From contig NZ_KB900539.1 of NCBI RefSeq assembly GCF_000378945.1, forward strand, positions 1,313,661 to 1,377,660: a stretch of 64,000 nucleotides of DNA, written 5' to 3'. The notes beneath the pieces are model-generated. The model made no database searches. It saw only the letters and a list, made by a program, of their open reading frames with translations, and had not been told where the DNA came from. Numbering within the stretch: the first letter of the stretch is position 1; each line of letters begins with the position of its first letter. Origin of the DNA: Methyloversatilis universalis EHg5. Lineage in GTDB: Bacteria; Pseudomonadota; Gammaproteobacteria; Burkholderiales; Rhodocyclaceae. Made by a program: the position numbers and the translations under genes. Positions 30,209 to 43,950 of this stretch are shown here, piece by piece.

Positions 30209-30246
30209 CTGAGGTCTCGCTCAGATCTGTCTCAGCTCTGACTCAG
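30209..30246. repeat. Short repeat with 11-bp period at the hrcA 3' end
   Basis: CTGAG at 30209, then CTCAG at 30220, 30231 and 30242, each 11 bases apart. The block runs from the hrcA-hemH gap into the last codons of hrcA. Confidence 0.5.
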
Positions 30247-31251
30247 CGCACTCGACAGCAGCTTGGCGGTCACGTCCACGATGGGTATCACCCGCTCGTA
30301 AGCCATGCGGGTGGGGCCGATCACGCCCACCGTGCCGACCACCTGACCCTGCACCTCGTAAGGCGCGGTGACCACGCTGCATTCATCGAGCGGCGCCAGA
30401 CCGGATTCGCCGCCGATGAAGATCTGCACGCCTTCCGCATGCTGCGACAGGTCGAGCAGGCTGGCCAGCTGGGTGCGCTGGTCGAACAGCGAGAACAGTT
30501 CGCGCAGCCGCGACATATTGGATGCAAGGTCATCCACTTCGAGCAGATTGCGCTCGCCGCTGATCACGTACTGCCCCTTGTCGTCCGAGAACGCCTCGTT
30601 GCCGGCCTGCAGCGCAGCTGCCATCAGCGTCGTCAGATCGCCGTGCAGCTGTTTCAGTTCCGCCTGCAGCCGGCTGCGGATTTCGTCGAAATCGAGGCCG
30701 GCATAGTGCTGGTTCAGGAAGTTGGCCGCGGTGACCAGTTCGGACGGCGAAAAATTCTTCTCGGTCAGCAGGATGCGGTTCTGCACCTCACCGGATTCGG
30801 TCACGATGATGAGCAGGATGCGCTTGTCCGACAGGCTCAGGAATTCGATCTGGCGTATGCGCGGCAGCTGGCGGCGCGGCGCCACCACGATGCCGGCGAA
30901 ACGGGTGAGCTGGGACAGCAGCTGCGAGGCCTGATTGACCAGCAGGCGCGGGTCGGCCGGGCGCAGTTCGCCTTTCAGTTCGCTGATCTGGCCTGGCTCC
31001 AGCGGTTGCACCGACAGCAGGGTGTCGACGAAGAAGCGGTAGCCGCGCGCAGTCGGCACCCGGCCAGCCGAGGTGTGCGGGCTGGCGATGTAGCCCAGCT
31101 CCTCCAGGTCGGACATGACGTTGCGTATGCTCGCCGGAGACAGGTCGAGCCCGGCGAATTTCGACAGCGTGCGGGAGCCGACCGGCTGGCCGTCGGCGAT
31201 GTAGCGCTCGACCAGGGTTTTCAGCAGCAGTCTCGAACGGTCTTCAAGCAT
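30232..31251 (-). CDS. hrcA: Heat-inducible transcription repressor HrcA
   Basis: Represses chaperone operons by binding CIRCE elements, with GroEL as corepressor in known cases. The 339-residue protein has the N-terminal winged helix ([33 protein letters not shown] is the region at residues 21-53), followed by a GAF-like domain with GSVVTAPY-type residues near the C-terminus. I find no CIRCE sequence in front of grpE, dnaK or dnaJ here, so its targets are probably groESL elsewhere. This and sigma-32 would then split the heat-shock response. Confidence 0.95.
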   Translation of the reverse strand: MLEDRSRLLLKTLVERYIADGQPVGSRTLSKFAGLDLSPASIRNVMSDLEELGYIASPHTSAGRVPTARGYRFFVDTLLSVQPLEPGQISELKGELRPADPRLLVNQASQLLSQLTRFAGIVVAPRRQLPRIRQIEFLSLSDKRILLIIVTESGEVQNRILLTEKNFSPSELVTAANFLNQHYAGLDFDEIRSRLQAELKQLHGDLTTLMAAALQAGNEAFSDDKGQYVISGERNLLEVDDLASNMSRLRELFSLFDQRTQLASLLDLSQHAEGVQIFIGGESGLAPLDECSVVTAPYEVQGQVVGTVGVIGPTRMAYERVIPIVDVTAKLLSSALSQS

Positions 31252-31294
31252 GGAGCGGGCAGCGTGTCGCGGGGCGAGTCATGTTCAGCACCTG

Positions 31295-31324
31295 ATTCTA
31301 GAGCAGTGCGCGCCACGGCGTCAG
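31295..31324 (-). promoter_or_regulatory. Probable hrcA promoter
   Basis: On the minus strand CTGACG (31324-31319), 18-bp spacer, TAGAAT (31300-31295), about 45 bases before the hrcA start codon. It fits a housekeeping sigma-70 promoter. Confidence 0.45.
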
Positions 31325-31419
31325 GCATCCTGCCCGCCATCTTGACACAGTGACACCGATGGCCGGGCAGGGCGGCGCGACGTCACGGCCGTGCCCGGCC
31401 TTTGTGGTTTAATCCGCGC

Positions 31420-32310
31420 ATGAATACCGAATCTCCGGCCTACGGCTGCGTTGCGCTGATCGGCAAGTACCAGAGCGCCGAAGTGGCCGAGTCGCTGCGC
31501 ACGCTGGCGCACTGGCTGCGCGATGCCGGCCGCGAGGTGCTGATCGAACAGGCATCGGCCGAAGTGATGCCGGATGACCGGTTCGAATCCGCCGATTTCG
31601 ATACCCTCGGCCGTCGCGCACAGCTGGCGGTGGTGGTCGGCGGCGACGGCTCGCTGATCAGCGCTGCCCGCAAGCTCGCGCCTTTCGACGTGCCGCTGGT
31701 CGGCATCAACCAGGGCCGGCTCGGTTTTCTGACCGACGTCGCCCGCTCCAGCATGCTGGATTCGCTGGATTCGCTGCTGCGCGGCGAATTCCGCGCCGAG
31801 CGGCGCGTGCTGATGCAGGCGCAGGTGCTGCGTGAGGGCCGCACCACGTTTTCCGCCTACGCGCTCAACGACGTCGTCATTTCCAAGGGCGACCTCGGTC
31901 GCATGATCGAGTTCGAAGTGCGGGTGGATGGTGAATTCGTCTACAGCCAGCGCTCGGACGGGCTCATCGTTGCCACGCCCACCGGTTCGACCGCCTATTC
32001 GCTGTCGGCCAACGGCCCCATTGTTCATCCTTCGCTCGGCGGCATGCTCATCGTGCCGCTGTGTCCGCACGCGCTGTCGTCGCGGCCCATCGTGCTCGGC
32101 GACAGTGCGGTGCTGAACGTACGCCTGTTTTCCCGCCACGATGCGCGTGCCCACTTCGACGGCCAGGAGCATGTCAATCTTCAGGGTGACGACGTGCTGC
32201 GCATCGAGCGCTCGCCGCATCAGGTCACCCTGCTGCATCCGCCCGGCTACAGCTATTTCGCCATGCTGCGCGAGAAGCTGCGCTGGAGCGAGGCGCCGAA
32301 GGAAGTCTGA
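31420..32310 (+). CDS. nadK: NAD kinase
   Basis: Phosphorylates NAD to NADP. The 296-residue protein has VVVGGDGSLI (the catalytic GGDGS), GINQGRLGFLTDV, LNDVVISKG and IVATPTGSTAYSLSANGPI. The ATG at 31420 is used; an in-frame GTG at 31402 adds residues unlike the family. It is divergent from hrcA, and this hrcA-nadK-recN gene order is common in proteobacteria. Confidence 0.95.
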   Translation: MNTESPAYGCVALIGKYQSAEVAESLRTLAHWLRDAGREVLIEQASAEVMPDDRFESADFDTLGRRAQLAVVVGGDGSLISAARKLAPFDVPLVGINQGRLGFLTDVARSSMLDSLDSLLRGEFRAERRVLMQAQVLREGRTTFSAYALNDVVISKGDLGRMIEFEVRVDGEFVYSQRSDGLIVATPTGSTAYSLSANGPIVHPSLGGMLIVPLCPHALSSRPIVLGDSAVLNVRLFSRHDARAHFDGQEHVNLQGDDVLRIERSPHQVTLLHPPGYSYFAMLREKLRWSEAPKEV

Positions 32311-32393
32311 GCGGCGCCCGCATTGCGCCGAAGAGCCGCCGTCCCTGTATCGTCCCGTAGCGTCCAGTACTGTCCGTTTCCTGCCGGGGTTTC

Positions 32394-34049
32394 ATGCTCG
32401 AACGTCTATTCATCCGCGATTTCATTCTGGTCGATCGGCTGGAGCTCGATTTTTCGCCCGGTTTCGGTGCGCTGACCGGTGAGACCGGCGCCGGCAAATC
32501 CATCCTGATCGATGCGCTTGGCCTGCTGATGGGCGGCCGTGCCGACGCGTCGGTGGTGCGCAACGGCTGCGAGCGCGCCGAACTGTCCGCCGAATTCGCC
32601 TGTGCCGGCAATGACGCACTGGGCGACTGGCTGCGGGAACAGGATTTCGAGCCGGAAGAGGGCGTTGTGATCGCCCGTCGCGTCATCGACGCCGGCGGCC
32701 GTTCGCGCGCCTACATCAATGGCGCGCCGGCCAGCGTGGCCCAGCTGAAAGAGCTGGGCGGGCTGCTGATCGACATCCACGGCCAGCACGCGCACCAGGC
32801 GCTGATGCGCGAATCCGCTCAGCGGGCGCTGTTCGACCAGCACGCCGGACTGACCGCGCAGGTGGCGGCGGTCGGCCGGCTGCATCGCGAATGGCAGCAG
32901 CGTGAACAGGCGCTGGCGCGCGCGCTGCAGGACAGCGAATCGGCCGCACGCGAACGCGAACGGCTGCAGTGGCTGGTCGAGGAACTGGAGGCGCTGGCGT
33001 TCGAACCCCTGGCCTGGGCCGAACTGCAGCAGGATCACGGCCGGCTGGCGCATGCCACCCAGCTGCTGGAAGGGTCGGCCGAAGCGCTGGCGCTGATCGA
33101 GGAGGGCGACGCCGCGCTCGACGGTCAGCTCGCGCACGTCGCGGCGCTGCTCGGCCGGCTGGAGGCCTATGACGCCTCGCTGGCTGAATGTCGCAGCCTG
33201 ATCGAATCTGCCGCGACCCAGGTGGACGAGGCGGCGCGGGCGCTGCGCACCTACGCTCACCGCATCGACGCCGACCCGCAGGCGCTGGCGCGCGCCGACG
33301 AGCGGATCGCGGCGGTGCTGGACTGTGCGCGCAAGCACCGGGTCGAGCCGGATGGGCTGCCGCAGTTGCTGACGGACAGCCGCGCCCGGCTGGAACAGCT
33401 GCAGCTGGAATCCGATCCGGCTGCGCTGGCGGCGGCGCGTGACGCCGCGCTGGCAGCCTGCGTGCAGGCTGCGCAGGCACTGTCCGCGGCCCGCGCACCG
33501 GCGGCGCGCCAGCTGTCCGGGGCGGTCACCGCAGCGATGTCGGAACTGGCCATGCAGGGCGGTCGCTTCGAAGTGGTGCTGCAGCCGCGCGAACTGCCCT
33601 CCGCCGCCGGGCTGGAGGACATCGAATTCCAGGTCGCTGCCAACCCGGGCCAGCCGCTGGCACCGCTGGCCAAGGTGGCGTCCGGCGGCGAACTGTCGCG
33701 CATCGGTCTGGCGATACAGGTGATCGCCAGTGCACGCAGCGGCACGCCGACGCTGGTGTTCGACGAGGTGGATGTGGGCATCGGCGGCCGCGTGGCCGAG
33801 GTGGTCGGCCGTCAGCTTGCGCGGCTGGGCGAGGCGCGTCAGGTGCTGTGCGTCACCCATCTGCCGCAGGTGGCGGCGCGTGCGCACTGGCAGTGGTCCA
33901 TCGCCAAGCGCAGCGACAACGGCCAGACCCGCAGTGCGGTCACCCAGCTCGATGCCGGCGCCCGGGTGGATGAGATCGCCCGCATGCTGGGCGGCGAGGT
34001 GATTACCGACACCACCCGCGCGCATGCGCGGGAAATGCTGGGTCCATGA
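32394..34049 (+). CDS. recN: DNA repair protein RecN
   Basis: SMC-like ATPase that acts on DNA double-strand breaks. Walker A is GETGAGKS (residues 31-38), the middle is a long coiled coil (about 150-370), and the C-terminal half has the ABC signature SGGELSRIGLA, Walker B TLVFDEVDVGIGG and CVTHLPQVAA. Length 551 is typical. I see no clear SOS box in the 83-base gap after nadK. Confidence 0.97.
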   Translation: MLERLFIRDFILVDRLELDFSPGFGALTGETGAGKSILIDALGLLMGGRADASVVRNGCERAELSAEFACAGNDALGDWLREQDFEPEEGVVIARRVIDAGGRSRAYINGAPASVAQLKELGGLLIDIHGQHAHQALMRESAQRALFDQHAGLTAQVAAVGRLHREWQQREQALARALQDSESAARERERLQWLVEELEALAFEPLAWAELQQDHGRLAHATQLLEGSAEALALIEEGDAALDGQLAHVAALLGRLEAYDASLAECRSLIESAATQVDEAARALRTYAHRIDADPQALARADERIAAVLDCARKHRVEPDGLPQLLTDSRARLEQLQLESDPAALAAARDAALAACVQAAQALSAARAPAARQLSGAVTAAMSELAMQGGRFEVVLQPRELPSAAGLEDIEFQVAANPGQPLAPLAKVASGGELSRIGLAIQVIASARSGTPTLVFDEVDVGIGGRVAEVVGRQLARLGEARQVLCVTHLPQVAARAHWQWSIAKRSDNGQTRSAVTQLDAGARVDEIARMLGGEVITDTTRAHAREMLGP

Positions 34050-34121
34050 ACCTCGAACACCGGGTCCGGACCTCCGGAGCCGGGCCTCGCGGACGCAGCC
34101 ACGGCAGACTGTCCGCTGCGC

Positions 34122-34685
34122 TCAGGCGGCGCTGACCGCCAGCGTGACGATGCCGGTGGCGACGAACAGACCGGCCGCGATGCGTCGTATCCAGTTCACC
34201 GGCAGCCGCTCGGCCAGCTTCTGACCGATATACACCGCCGGCACGTTGGCGATCATCATGCCCAGCGTGGTGCCGGTGACCACCCAGGCAAAGGCGTGCT
34301 CGAAGCGGGCGCCTAGCGCCACCGTCGCCAGCTGTGTCTTGTCGCCCATTTCGGCCATGAAGAACAGCAGCGTGGCGGTCAGGAATACGCCATGCGCGCT
34401 GCGCACTTCGGTTTCTTCCAGCTTGTCAGGCACCAGCGCCCACAGGCCGCAGCCGATGAACGCCAGACCGACGATCCAGCGCAGCACGTCGGGCGACAGC
34501 ACCGATGCGACCAGCGCACCCAGCCAGGCAGCCAGTGCGTGATTGAGTACGGTGGCCACCAGAATGCCGAGGCAGATGGCCAGCGGCCGGCGCAGGCGCG
34601 CGGCCAGCACGAAGGACAGGAGCTGTGTCTTGTCGCCGATTTCGGCGAGCGCGACCAGCGCGGTCGAAGCGATCAGTGCGTCCAT
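34122..34685 (-). CDS. GDT1/UPF0016 family membrane cation transporter, probable Mn exporter
   Basis: A 187-residue inner-membrane protein with six hydrophobic segments in two homologous halves. Each half carries the family signature: EIGDKTQLLSF near residue 15 and EMGDKTQLATV near residue 112. Bacterial members such as MneA export manganese. It lies between fur and recN, transcribed away from fur in the same direction. No manganese (yybP-ykoY) riboswitch is seen upstream. Ca2+ or other divalent cation exchange is the alternative. Confidence 0.9.
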   Translation of the reverse strand: MDALIASTALVALAEIGDKTQLLSFVLAARLRRPLAICLGILVATVLNHALAAWLGALVASVLSPDVLRWIVGLAFIGCGLWALVPDKLEETEVRSAHGVFLTATLLFFMAEMGDKTQLATVALGARFEHAFAWVVTGTTLGMMIANVPAVYIGQKLAERLPVNWIRRIAAGLFVATGIVTLAVSAA

Positions 34686-34744
34686 GGGGCGGGGCAGTGG
34701 CGGGCCGCGGTCGGCCCTGAATCAGAGGCTTTGAAGGAGGGGGC

Positions 34745-35188
34745 TCAGCCCCGCAGCGTCTTGCGGCGGTTGGGGCAGTCGTCGGTGGCGCAGTCGGCAA
34801 AGATGGTGAGCGCGTGGTCATGCACCGTGAAGCCGCGTTCCTTGGCCACCTTGATCTGGCGACGCTCGATTTCGGCGTCGTAGAACTCTTCCACCTTGCC
34901 GCACTGGATGCACACCAGATGGTCGTGGTGGTGACCTTCGTTCAGTTCGAACACCGCCTTGCCGGATTCGAAGAAGTGGCGTTCGAGCAGGCCGGCCTGC
35001 TCGAACTGGGTCAGCACGCGGTAGACCGTGGCCAGACCGATGTCCATGTCTTCCTGCAGCAGCGCCTTGTAGACGTCTTCCGCGCTCATGTGGCGTACGT
35101 CTGCGCGCTGGAACAGCTCGAGTATCTTCAGTCGCGGCAGCGTGGCTTTGAGCCCGATGTTTTTCAGGTTCTGGGAATTTGCGCTCAT
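34745..35188 (-). CDS. fur: Ferric uptake regulator Fur
   Basis: Iron-responsive repressor, 147 residues. The N-terminal winged helix ([35 protein letters not shown]) is followed by the metal-binding dimerisation domain with [19 protein letters not shown] and the second Cys pair CATDDC. It is divergent from bamE across a short AT-rich promoter region, an arrangement common in proteobacteria. No clear 19-bp Fur box is visible in front of it. Confidence 0.97.
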   Translation of the reverse strand: MSANSQNLKNIGLKATLPRLKILELFQRADVRHMSAEDVYKALLQEDMDIGLATVYRVLTQFEQAGLLERHFFESGKAVFELNEGHHHDHLVCIQCGKVEEFYDAEIERRQIKVAKERGFTVHDHALTIFADCATDDCPNRRKTLRG

Positions 35189-35217
35189 CCGGGTCGCCTG
35201 GAGGCATTGGCAAGGTC

Positions 35218-35231
35218 GCTATAATATAGAC
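35218..35231. promoter_or_regulatory. AT-rich divergent promoter region of fur and bamE
   Basis: TATAAT on the plus strand (35220-35225) and the overlapping TATATT/TATTAT on the minus strand lie midway between the two divergent genes. No good -35 box is visible for either direction. Confidence 0.4.
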
Positions 35232-35291
35232 TTTCGTGTCCGGCCCGGCGTGCTGCGCCGGCCGTCCGATCTTCATTCGAGTCCTGCCGCG

Positions 35292-36615
<1,324 letters not shown>

Positions 36616-36627
36616 GCTGTTTCCAGG

Positions 36628-36651
36628 GTGCGCCGGCTACAGTCGGCGCAC
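36628..36651 (+). other. Hairpin after dapB
   Basis: GTGCGCCG/CGGCGCAC (8 bp, 8-base loop) begins 13 bases after the dapB stop codon. No T-run follows, so termination here is uncertain. Confidence 0.45.
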
Positions 36652-36692
36652 GGTGCGTCGTTAATTGGGGCTGGAGTTTCTTACCCTCGTCC

Positions 36693-39311
36693 ATGCACCC
36701 CTCGCTGTCATCCCTGCTGCAGCAGATCGGTCTGACGGCCACCGATGACCGGTCGGTGGCCGACTGGCTCGCCACCGGCCCTGCGCCAGCTGCGCTGGCA
36801 GCGGCGCTCCGTGAGGTTGAGCGGCTGGTTGAGGCGGGCAGCGAACCCGACGCCTCCCGCCACGCCTGGCAGTGGGAGCCGGCCACCGCACGCTTTGCCG
36901 TACCCTCCGAATTCCGGCAGTCGCTCGGCTACAGCCAGGCCGAACTGCCTGAACTGCTGGCGGTGTGGCGCGACATCGTGCACGAGGACGACGTCGCCGG
37001 TTTCGACAAATGGCTGGAAGACCGGCTGGCCGGCGCGGCGGCACAGCCCGCCTTCGACCTGCGATTGCGGCGTGCCGACGGTGAGGTGCTGTGGCTGCGC
37101 ATCGAATCCACCGCCACCGAACGTGACGAGCGCGGCCGGGTGGTCAGCGTGTCCGGCCTGCTCGGTCTGCTCGACGCCCGGCGCCAGGCCGAAGTCGAAC
37201 TGCTGCGCGCGAAGGAGAAGGCAGAAGCCGCCAGCCGCGCCAAGAGCGACTTCCTGGCCAATATGAGCCATGAAATCCGTACGCCGATGAACGGCATCAT
37301 GGGCATGTCGGCGCTGCTGCAGGACACCTCGCTGGACAGCGAACAGCGCGAATACGTGCATGCGATCAAGACCTCGGCCGACGCGCTGCTGGTCATCATC
37401 AACGACATCCTGGATTTCTCGAAGATCGAGGCTGGCAAGCTTGCGATAGAGGAAGTCGAGTGCGTGCCGGCCGATCTGGTCAGCGATGCGGCCCGCGGGC
37501 TGGCTATCGGCGCGCAGCAGAAAGGTGTGGAGCTGTATTGCCGCATCGCGCCCGATCTGCCCCGGCGCGTGCTGGGCGACCCCGGCCGCATGCGCCAGAT
37601 CCTGGTCAATCTGGTCGGCAACGCGGTCAAGTTCACCGGGCGCGGCGAGATCGAAATCGGCTGCGAAGCGGTCGGTGTGCCGTCGGCCGCAGGGGAGCAG
37701 GCCGAACTGCATCTGTGGGTACGCGATACCGGCATCGGCATCGATGCCGCCAAACAGGCTCTGGTGTTCGAGGCATTCGCCCAGGCCGACACCTCGACCA
37801 CCCGCCGTTTTGGCGGCACCGGCCTCGGGCTGGCCATCTGCAACCGCCTCGTTTCGCTGATGGGTGGCCGGCTGTGGCTGGAAAGCACGCCGGGCCAGGG
37901 ATCGACCTTCCATTTCACGATGCGCTGCCGGGTGCTCGAAGCGGCCGGTCTGTCGCCGTATTTCCAGCGATTCCCCGGGCTGCGGGTGTTGCTGATCGAG
38001 GACCATCCGCCCAGCCGCAGCGCGGTGGCCGCCATGCTGGGGGACATGGGCGCTTCGGCGCTCGCGGTCGGCTCGGTGCAGGCGGCGCGGCAGGCGCTCA
38101 AGCAGGCGCATGACGGTGGCCGTCCGTTCGACATCCTGATGGTCGATCGCACGCTGCCGGACGAGGATGCATTCGATTTCGTGTCCGGCTTCTGCGAAGG
38201 ACCGAACCGGCTCAACCGGGTCGTCATGATGCTCAGCGGTGCCAACCAGGCGGCGGACAATGCGCTGGCGCGCTCGCTCGGTGTGCGGGGCCGTCTGCAC
38301 AAGCCCTTCTCGGCTGCCGAACTGGCGACTGCGCTGACCGATGCGCTGAGCAGCCAGCCGGACGAGGGCGCGCACGAACTGGACGATTTCGCGCTCACCA
38401 TCGGCGACCTGGACATCGAGCGCTCGCTGGTCCATTCCGGGCTGGGCGGCGCCACGGTCAGGCATGTGCTGCTGGCCGAAGACAATCCGGTGAACCAGCT
38501 GGTTGCGGTCCGCACGCTGGAGCGCGCCGGCTTCAAGGTGTCGGTCGCCAACAACGGTCAGGAAGCGCTGGATCTGATCGACCGCGAGTCCTTCGACGCG
38601 GTGCTGATGGACGTGCAGATGCCGGTGATGGGGGGTATCGAAGCCACCCGCGCCATCCGCGCGCGCGAACAGCGCCGCTCCTGGGTGGTGGATACCGACC
38701 ATGTGCAGCACCTGCCCATCATCGCGATGACCGCCAACGCGATGAAGGGCGACCGCGAGCTGTGCCTGGACGAAGGCATGGACGATTACGTGAGCAAACC
38801 GGTCAAGGCGGAAGATCTGCTGGCGGCGCTCGAACGCGTGCTCGATCGGCCGGACGATGAAGCCGGCGCCGGGATGATGCACACCGCGATTTCCGACATC
38901 AATGGCCTGATGCGCAATGCCGGCCACAGCCATCTGTCTGCCGAATGGCCGCCGGAGGCGCCCGAACCGGTGATCGACCTGTCGCACACGCTGGAAACGC
39001 TGGAGGGCGATCGCGCCATGGTGTTGCGGGTGATCGACGTATTCCTCGGCGAACTGCCGGAGCTGCGCCGCACGCTGGCGGTGGGCGTGCACGGTCAGGA
39101 CTGCGACATCGTGGCCCGCATCGGTCACCGGCTGCGCGGTTCGCTGTCGGTATTTGGCGCCAGCGGCACCGAATTCAGCGTATCTCGCCTGGAAGAGGCG
39201 GCACGGGCCGGCGAAAGCGGCGAACTGGCCGGTCTGCACCGCGACGCCGACCTGCAGCTGGCGCGGCTGGGCGAGGCGCTGGTGGCCGGTCGAGGTTCGG
39301 TCATCGCCTGA
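36693..39311 (+). CDS. Hybrid sensor kinase: PAS-HisKA-HATPase-REC-REC-HPt
   Basis: An 872-residue multistep phosphorelay protein like BarA/ArcB but without membrane segments, so cytoplasmic. Domains in order: PAS (about 55-165), HisKA with phospho-His193 (ANMSHEIRTPMNG), HATPase (NLVGNAVKF, DTGIGI, GGTGLGLAI), a first receiver with Asp485 (LMVDRTLP), a second receiver with Asp640 (AVLMDVQMPVMGG) and an HPt domain with His812 (IGHRLRGS). The first receiver departs from consensus around the phospho-site and may be regulatory only. No response regulator gene is adjacent, so the output partner is elsewhere. The signal is unknown; the PAS fold could bind a soluble ligand or cofactor. Confidence 0.9.
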   Translation: MHPSLSSLLQQIGLTATDDRSVADWLATGPAPAALAAALREVERLVEAGSEPDASRHAWQWEPATARFAVPSEFRQSLGYSQAELPELLAVWRDIVHEDDVAGFDKWLEDRLAGAAAQPAFDLRLRRADGEVLWLRIESTATERDERGRVVSVSGLLGLLDARRQAEVELLRAKEKAEAASRAKSDFLANMSHEIRTPMNGIMGMSALLQDTSLDSEQREYVHAIKTSADALLVIINDILDFSKIEAGKLAIEEVECVPADLVSDAARGLAIGAQQKGVELYCRIAPDLPRRVLGDPGRMRQILVNLVGNAVKFTGRGEIEIGCEAVGVPSAAGEQAELHLWVRDTGIGIDAAKQALVFEAFAQADTSTTRRFGGTGLGLAICNRLVSLMGGRLWLESTPGQGSTFHFTMRCRVLEAAGLSPYFQRFPGLRVLLIEDHPPSRSAVAAMLGDMGASALAVGSVQAARQALKQAHDGGRPFDILMVDRTLPDEDAFDFVSGFCEGPNRLNRVVMMLSGANQAADNALARSLGVRGRLHKPFSAAELATALTDALSSQPDEGAHELDDFALTIGDLDIERSLVHSGLGGATVRHVLLAEDNPVNQLVAVRTLERAGFKVSVANNGQEALDLIDRESFDAVLMDVQMPVMGGIEATRAIRAREQRRSWVVDTDHVQHLPIIAMTANAMKGDRELCLDEGMDDYVSKPVKAEDLLAALERVLDRPDDEAGAGMMHTAISDINGLMRNAGHSHLSAEWPPEAPEPVIDLSHTLETLEGDRAMVLRVIDVFLGELPELRRTLAVGVHGQDCDIVARIGHRLRGSLSVFGASGTEFSVSRLEEAARAGESGELAGLHRDADLQLARLGEALVAGRGSVIA

Positions 39312-39371
39312 TCCGGCGCCGGAATCGCCCCGTTCTGGCGGGCTTGCCACGGCGACCGGTGCGCACCGAAA

Positions 39372-39401
39372 TTGCGCGCCGCACCACCGTCAGGCTATAA
39401 T
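39372..39401 (+). promoter_or_regulatory. carA promoter
   Basis: TTGCGC (39372-39377), 18-bp spacer, consensus TATAAT (39396-39401). It would start transcription about 90 bases before the carA start codon, just ahead of the leader hairpin. Confidence 0.6.
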
Positions 39402-39411
39402 GAATTGATCA

Positions 39412-39441
39412 GCGGGAGGTGCCCAAAACGGCGCCTCCCGC
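39412..39441 (+). promoter_or_regulatory. Strong hairpin in the carA leader
   Basis: A 12-bp stem GCGGGAGGTGCC/GGCGCCTCCCGC (one G-T pair) with the loop CAAAAC starts about 5 bases after the predicted transcription start. It lacks a T-run, so it is not a classical attenuator. It could control mRNA stability or respond to pyrimidine or arginine status. Confidence 0.6.
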
Positions 39442-39500
39442 TTCGCATATGTGGCGCGTGCGCGTCACCGTCCCCCAGATTCGCAATTCAGGAGTTAAAC

Positions 39501-40643
39501 GTGTCCGCCCATGCGCCCGCGCTGCTTGCACTCGCCGATGGAACGGTCTTTCACGGCAAAAGCATAGGGGCGGAAACGGTCACGACCGGCGAAGTGGTGT
39601 TCAACACCGCGCTCACCGGCTATCAGGAAATCCTGACCGATCCGAGCTATACCCGCCAGATCGTCACGCTGACCTATCCGCACATCGGCAATACCGGCGT
39701 AAACGTCGAGGACGTTGAAGCTGGCCGCGTATTCGCTGCCGGCCTGGTCATCCGCGACCTGCCGCTGCGTTCGTCCAATTTCCGCAGTCACCAGACGCTG
39801 GATGCCTACCTGCGCGAGCAGGGCATTCCCGGCATCGCCAACATCGATACCCGCAAGCTCACCCGCCTGCTGCGCGAGAAGGGTGCGCAGAGTGCCTGTC
39901 TGATGGCGGGCAAGGTCGATGCCGCCGAAGCCGTGGCCAAGGCGCGCGAGTTCGCCGGTCTGGCCGGCATGGATCTGGCCAAGGTGGTGAGCGCGACCCA
40001 GCCTTACGAATGGACCGAGGGCGAGTGGCAACTCGGCCAGGGCTTCGTGAAGCCGGACGCCACGCCTTTCCACGTGGTGGCCTACGATTTCGGCGTCAAG
40101 CGCAACATCCTGCGCATGCTGGCCAGCCGCGGCTGCCGCCTGACCGTGGTGCCGGCGCAGACGCCGGCCGAAACGGTGCTGGCGATGAATCCGGACGGCG
40201 TGTTCCTGTCCAACGGCCCGGGTGACCCGGAACCCTGCGACTACGCCATTTCGGCCATCCGCACTTTCCTCGACCGCAGGATTCCGACCTTCGGCATCTG
40301 TCTGGGCCATCAGCTGATGGGCCTGGCCGCCGGCGCGAAGACGCTGAAGATGAAGTTCGGCCACCACGGCGCCAACCACCCGGTCAAGGACAACGACTCC
40401 GGCCGCGTGCTCATCACCAGCCAGAATCACGGCTTCGCGGTCGATCCGGCCACGCTGCCGGCCAATGTGCGTGTGACCCACGTGTCGCTGTTCGACGGCA
40501 GCCTGCAGGGCATGGCCTGGACCGACCGTCCGGCCTTCTGCTTCCAGGGTCACCCTGAAGCCAGCCCCGGTCCGCACGACGTGGCCTATCTGTTCGATCG
40601 ATTCGTGAAGATGATGGAGGAGGGGAAAGGGGCCAGAGGCTAG
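39501..40643 (+). CDS. carA: Carbamoyl-phosphate synthase small (glutaminase) subunit
   Basis: Hydrolyses glutamine and passes ammonia to CarB, feeding arginine and pyrimidine synthesis. The 380-residue protein has the N-terminal CPSase domain ([21 protein letters not shown]) and a class I amidotransferase with the nucleophile Cys in [10 protein letters not shown] and the partner His-Glu in GHPEASPGP. The start is GTG at 39501, set by CAGGAG six bases upstream. The last residues (EEGKGARG) are read from a G-rich repeat that begins inside the gene and fills the gap to carB. Confidence 0.96.
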   Translation: MSAHAPALLALADGTVFHGKSIGAETVTTGEVVFNTALTGYQEILTDPSYTRQIVTLTYPHIGNTGVNVEDVEAGRVFAAGLVIRDLPLRSSNFRSHQTLDAYLREQGIPGIANIDTRKLTRLLREKGAQSACLMAGKVDAAEAVAKAREFAGLAGMDLAKVVSATQPYEWTEGEWQLGQGFVKPDATPFHVVAYDFGVKRNILRMLASRGCRLTVVPAQTPAETVLAMNPDGVFLSNGPGDPEPCDYAISAIRTFLDRRIPTFGICLGHQLMGLAAGAKTLKMKFGHHGANHPVKDNDSGRVLITSQNHGFAVDPATLPANVRVTHVSLFDGSLQGMAWTDRPAFCFQGHPEASPGPHDVAYLFDRFVKMMEEGKGARG

Positions 40644-40720
40644 GGTCTAGGGAAAGCATGCGGGTGGCGCAGCCGCCCGGAAATTTCACCCTGATCCCTG
40701 ACCCCTGATCCCTAGCCCCT
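40622..40720. repeat. Intergenic repeat element between carA and carB
   Basis: A G-rich arm with GGGG, CTAGGG and GTCTAGGG units (about 40622-40652) faces a C-rich arm with CCCTGATCCCTGACCCCTGATCCCTAGCCCC (split as CCCTGATCCCTGACC and CCTGATCCCTAGCCCC, 40689-40719). The arms are imperfect inverted complements. Between them is a CGGGTGGC/GCCGCCCG hairpin (40660-40679). It forms the carA C-terminus and removes any visible ribosome binding site from carB. Confidence 0.6.
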
Positions 40721-40729
40721 CACAGACAA

Positions 40730-43945
<3,216 letters not shown>

Positions 43946-43950
43946 TAGAC

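Noticed and set aside
29143-31353. Open frame of about 736 codons antisense to hemH and hrcA
   Set aside because: It spans two clear genes and their gap, with composition typical of GC-rich antisense reading.
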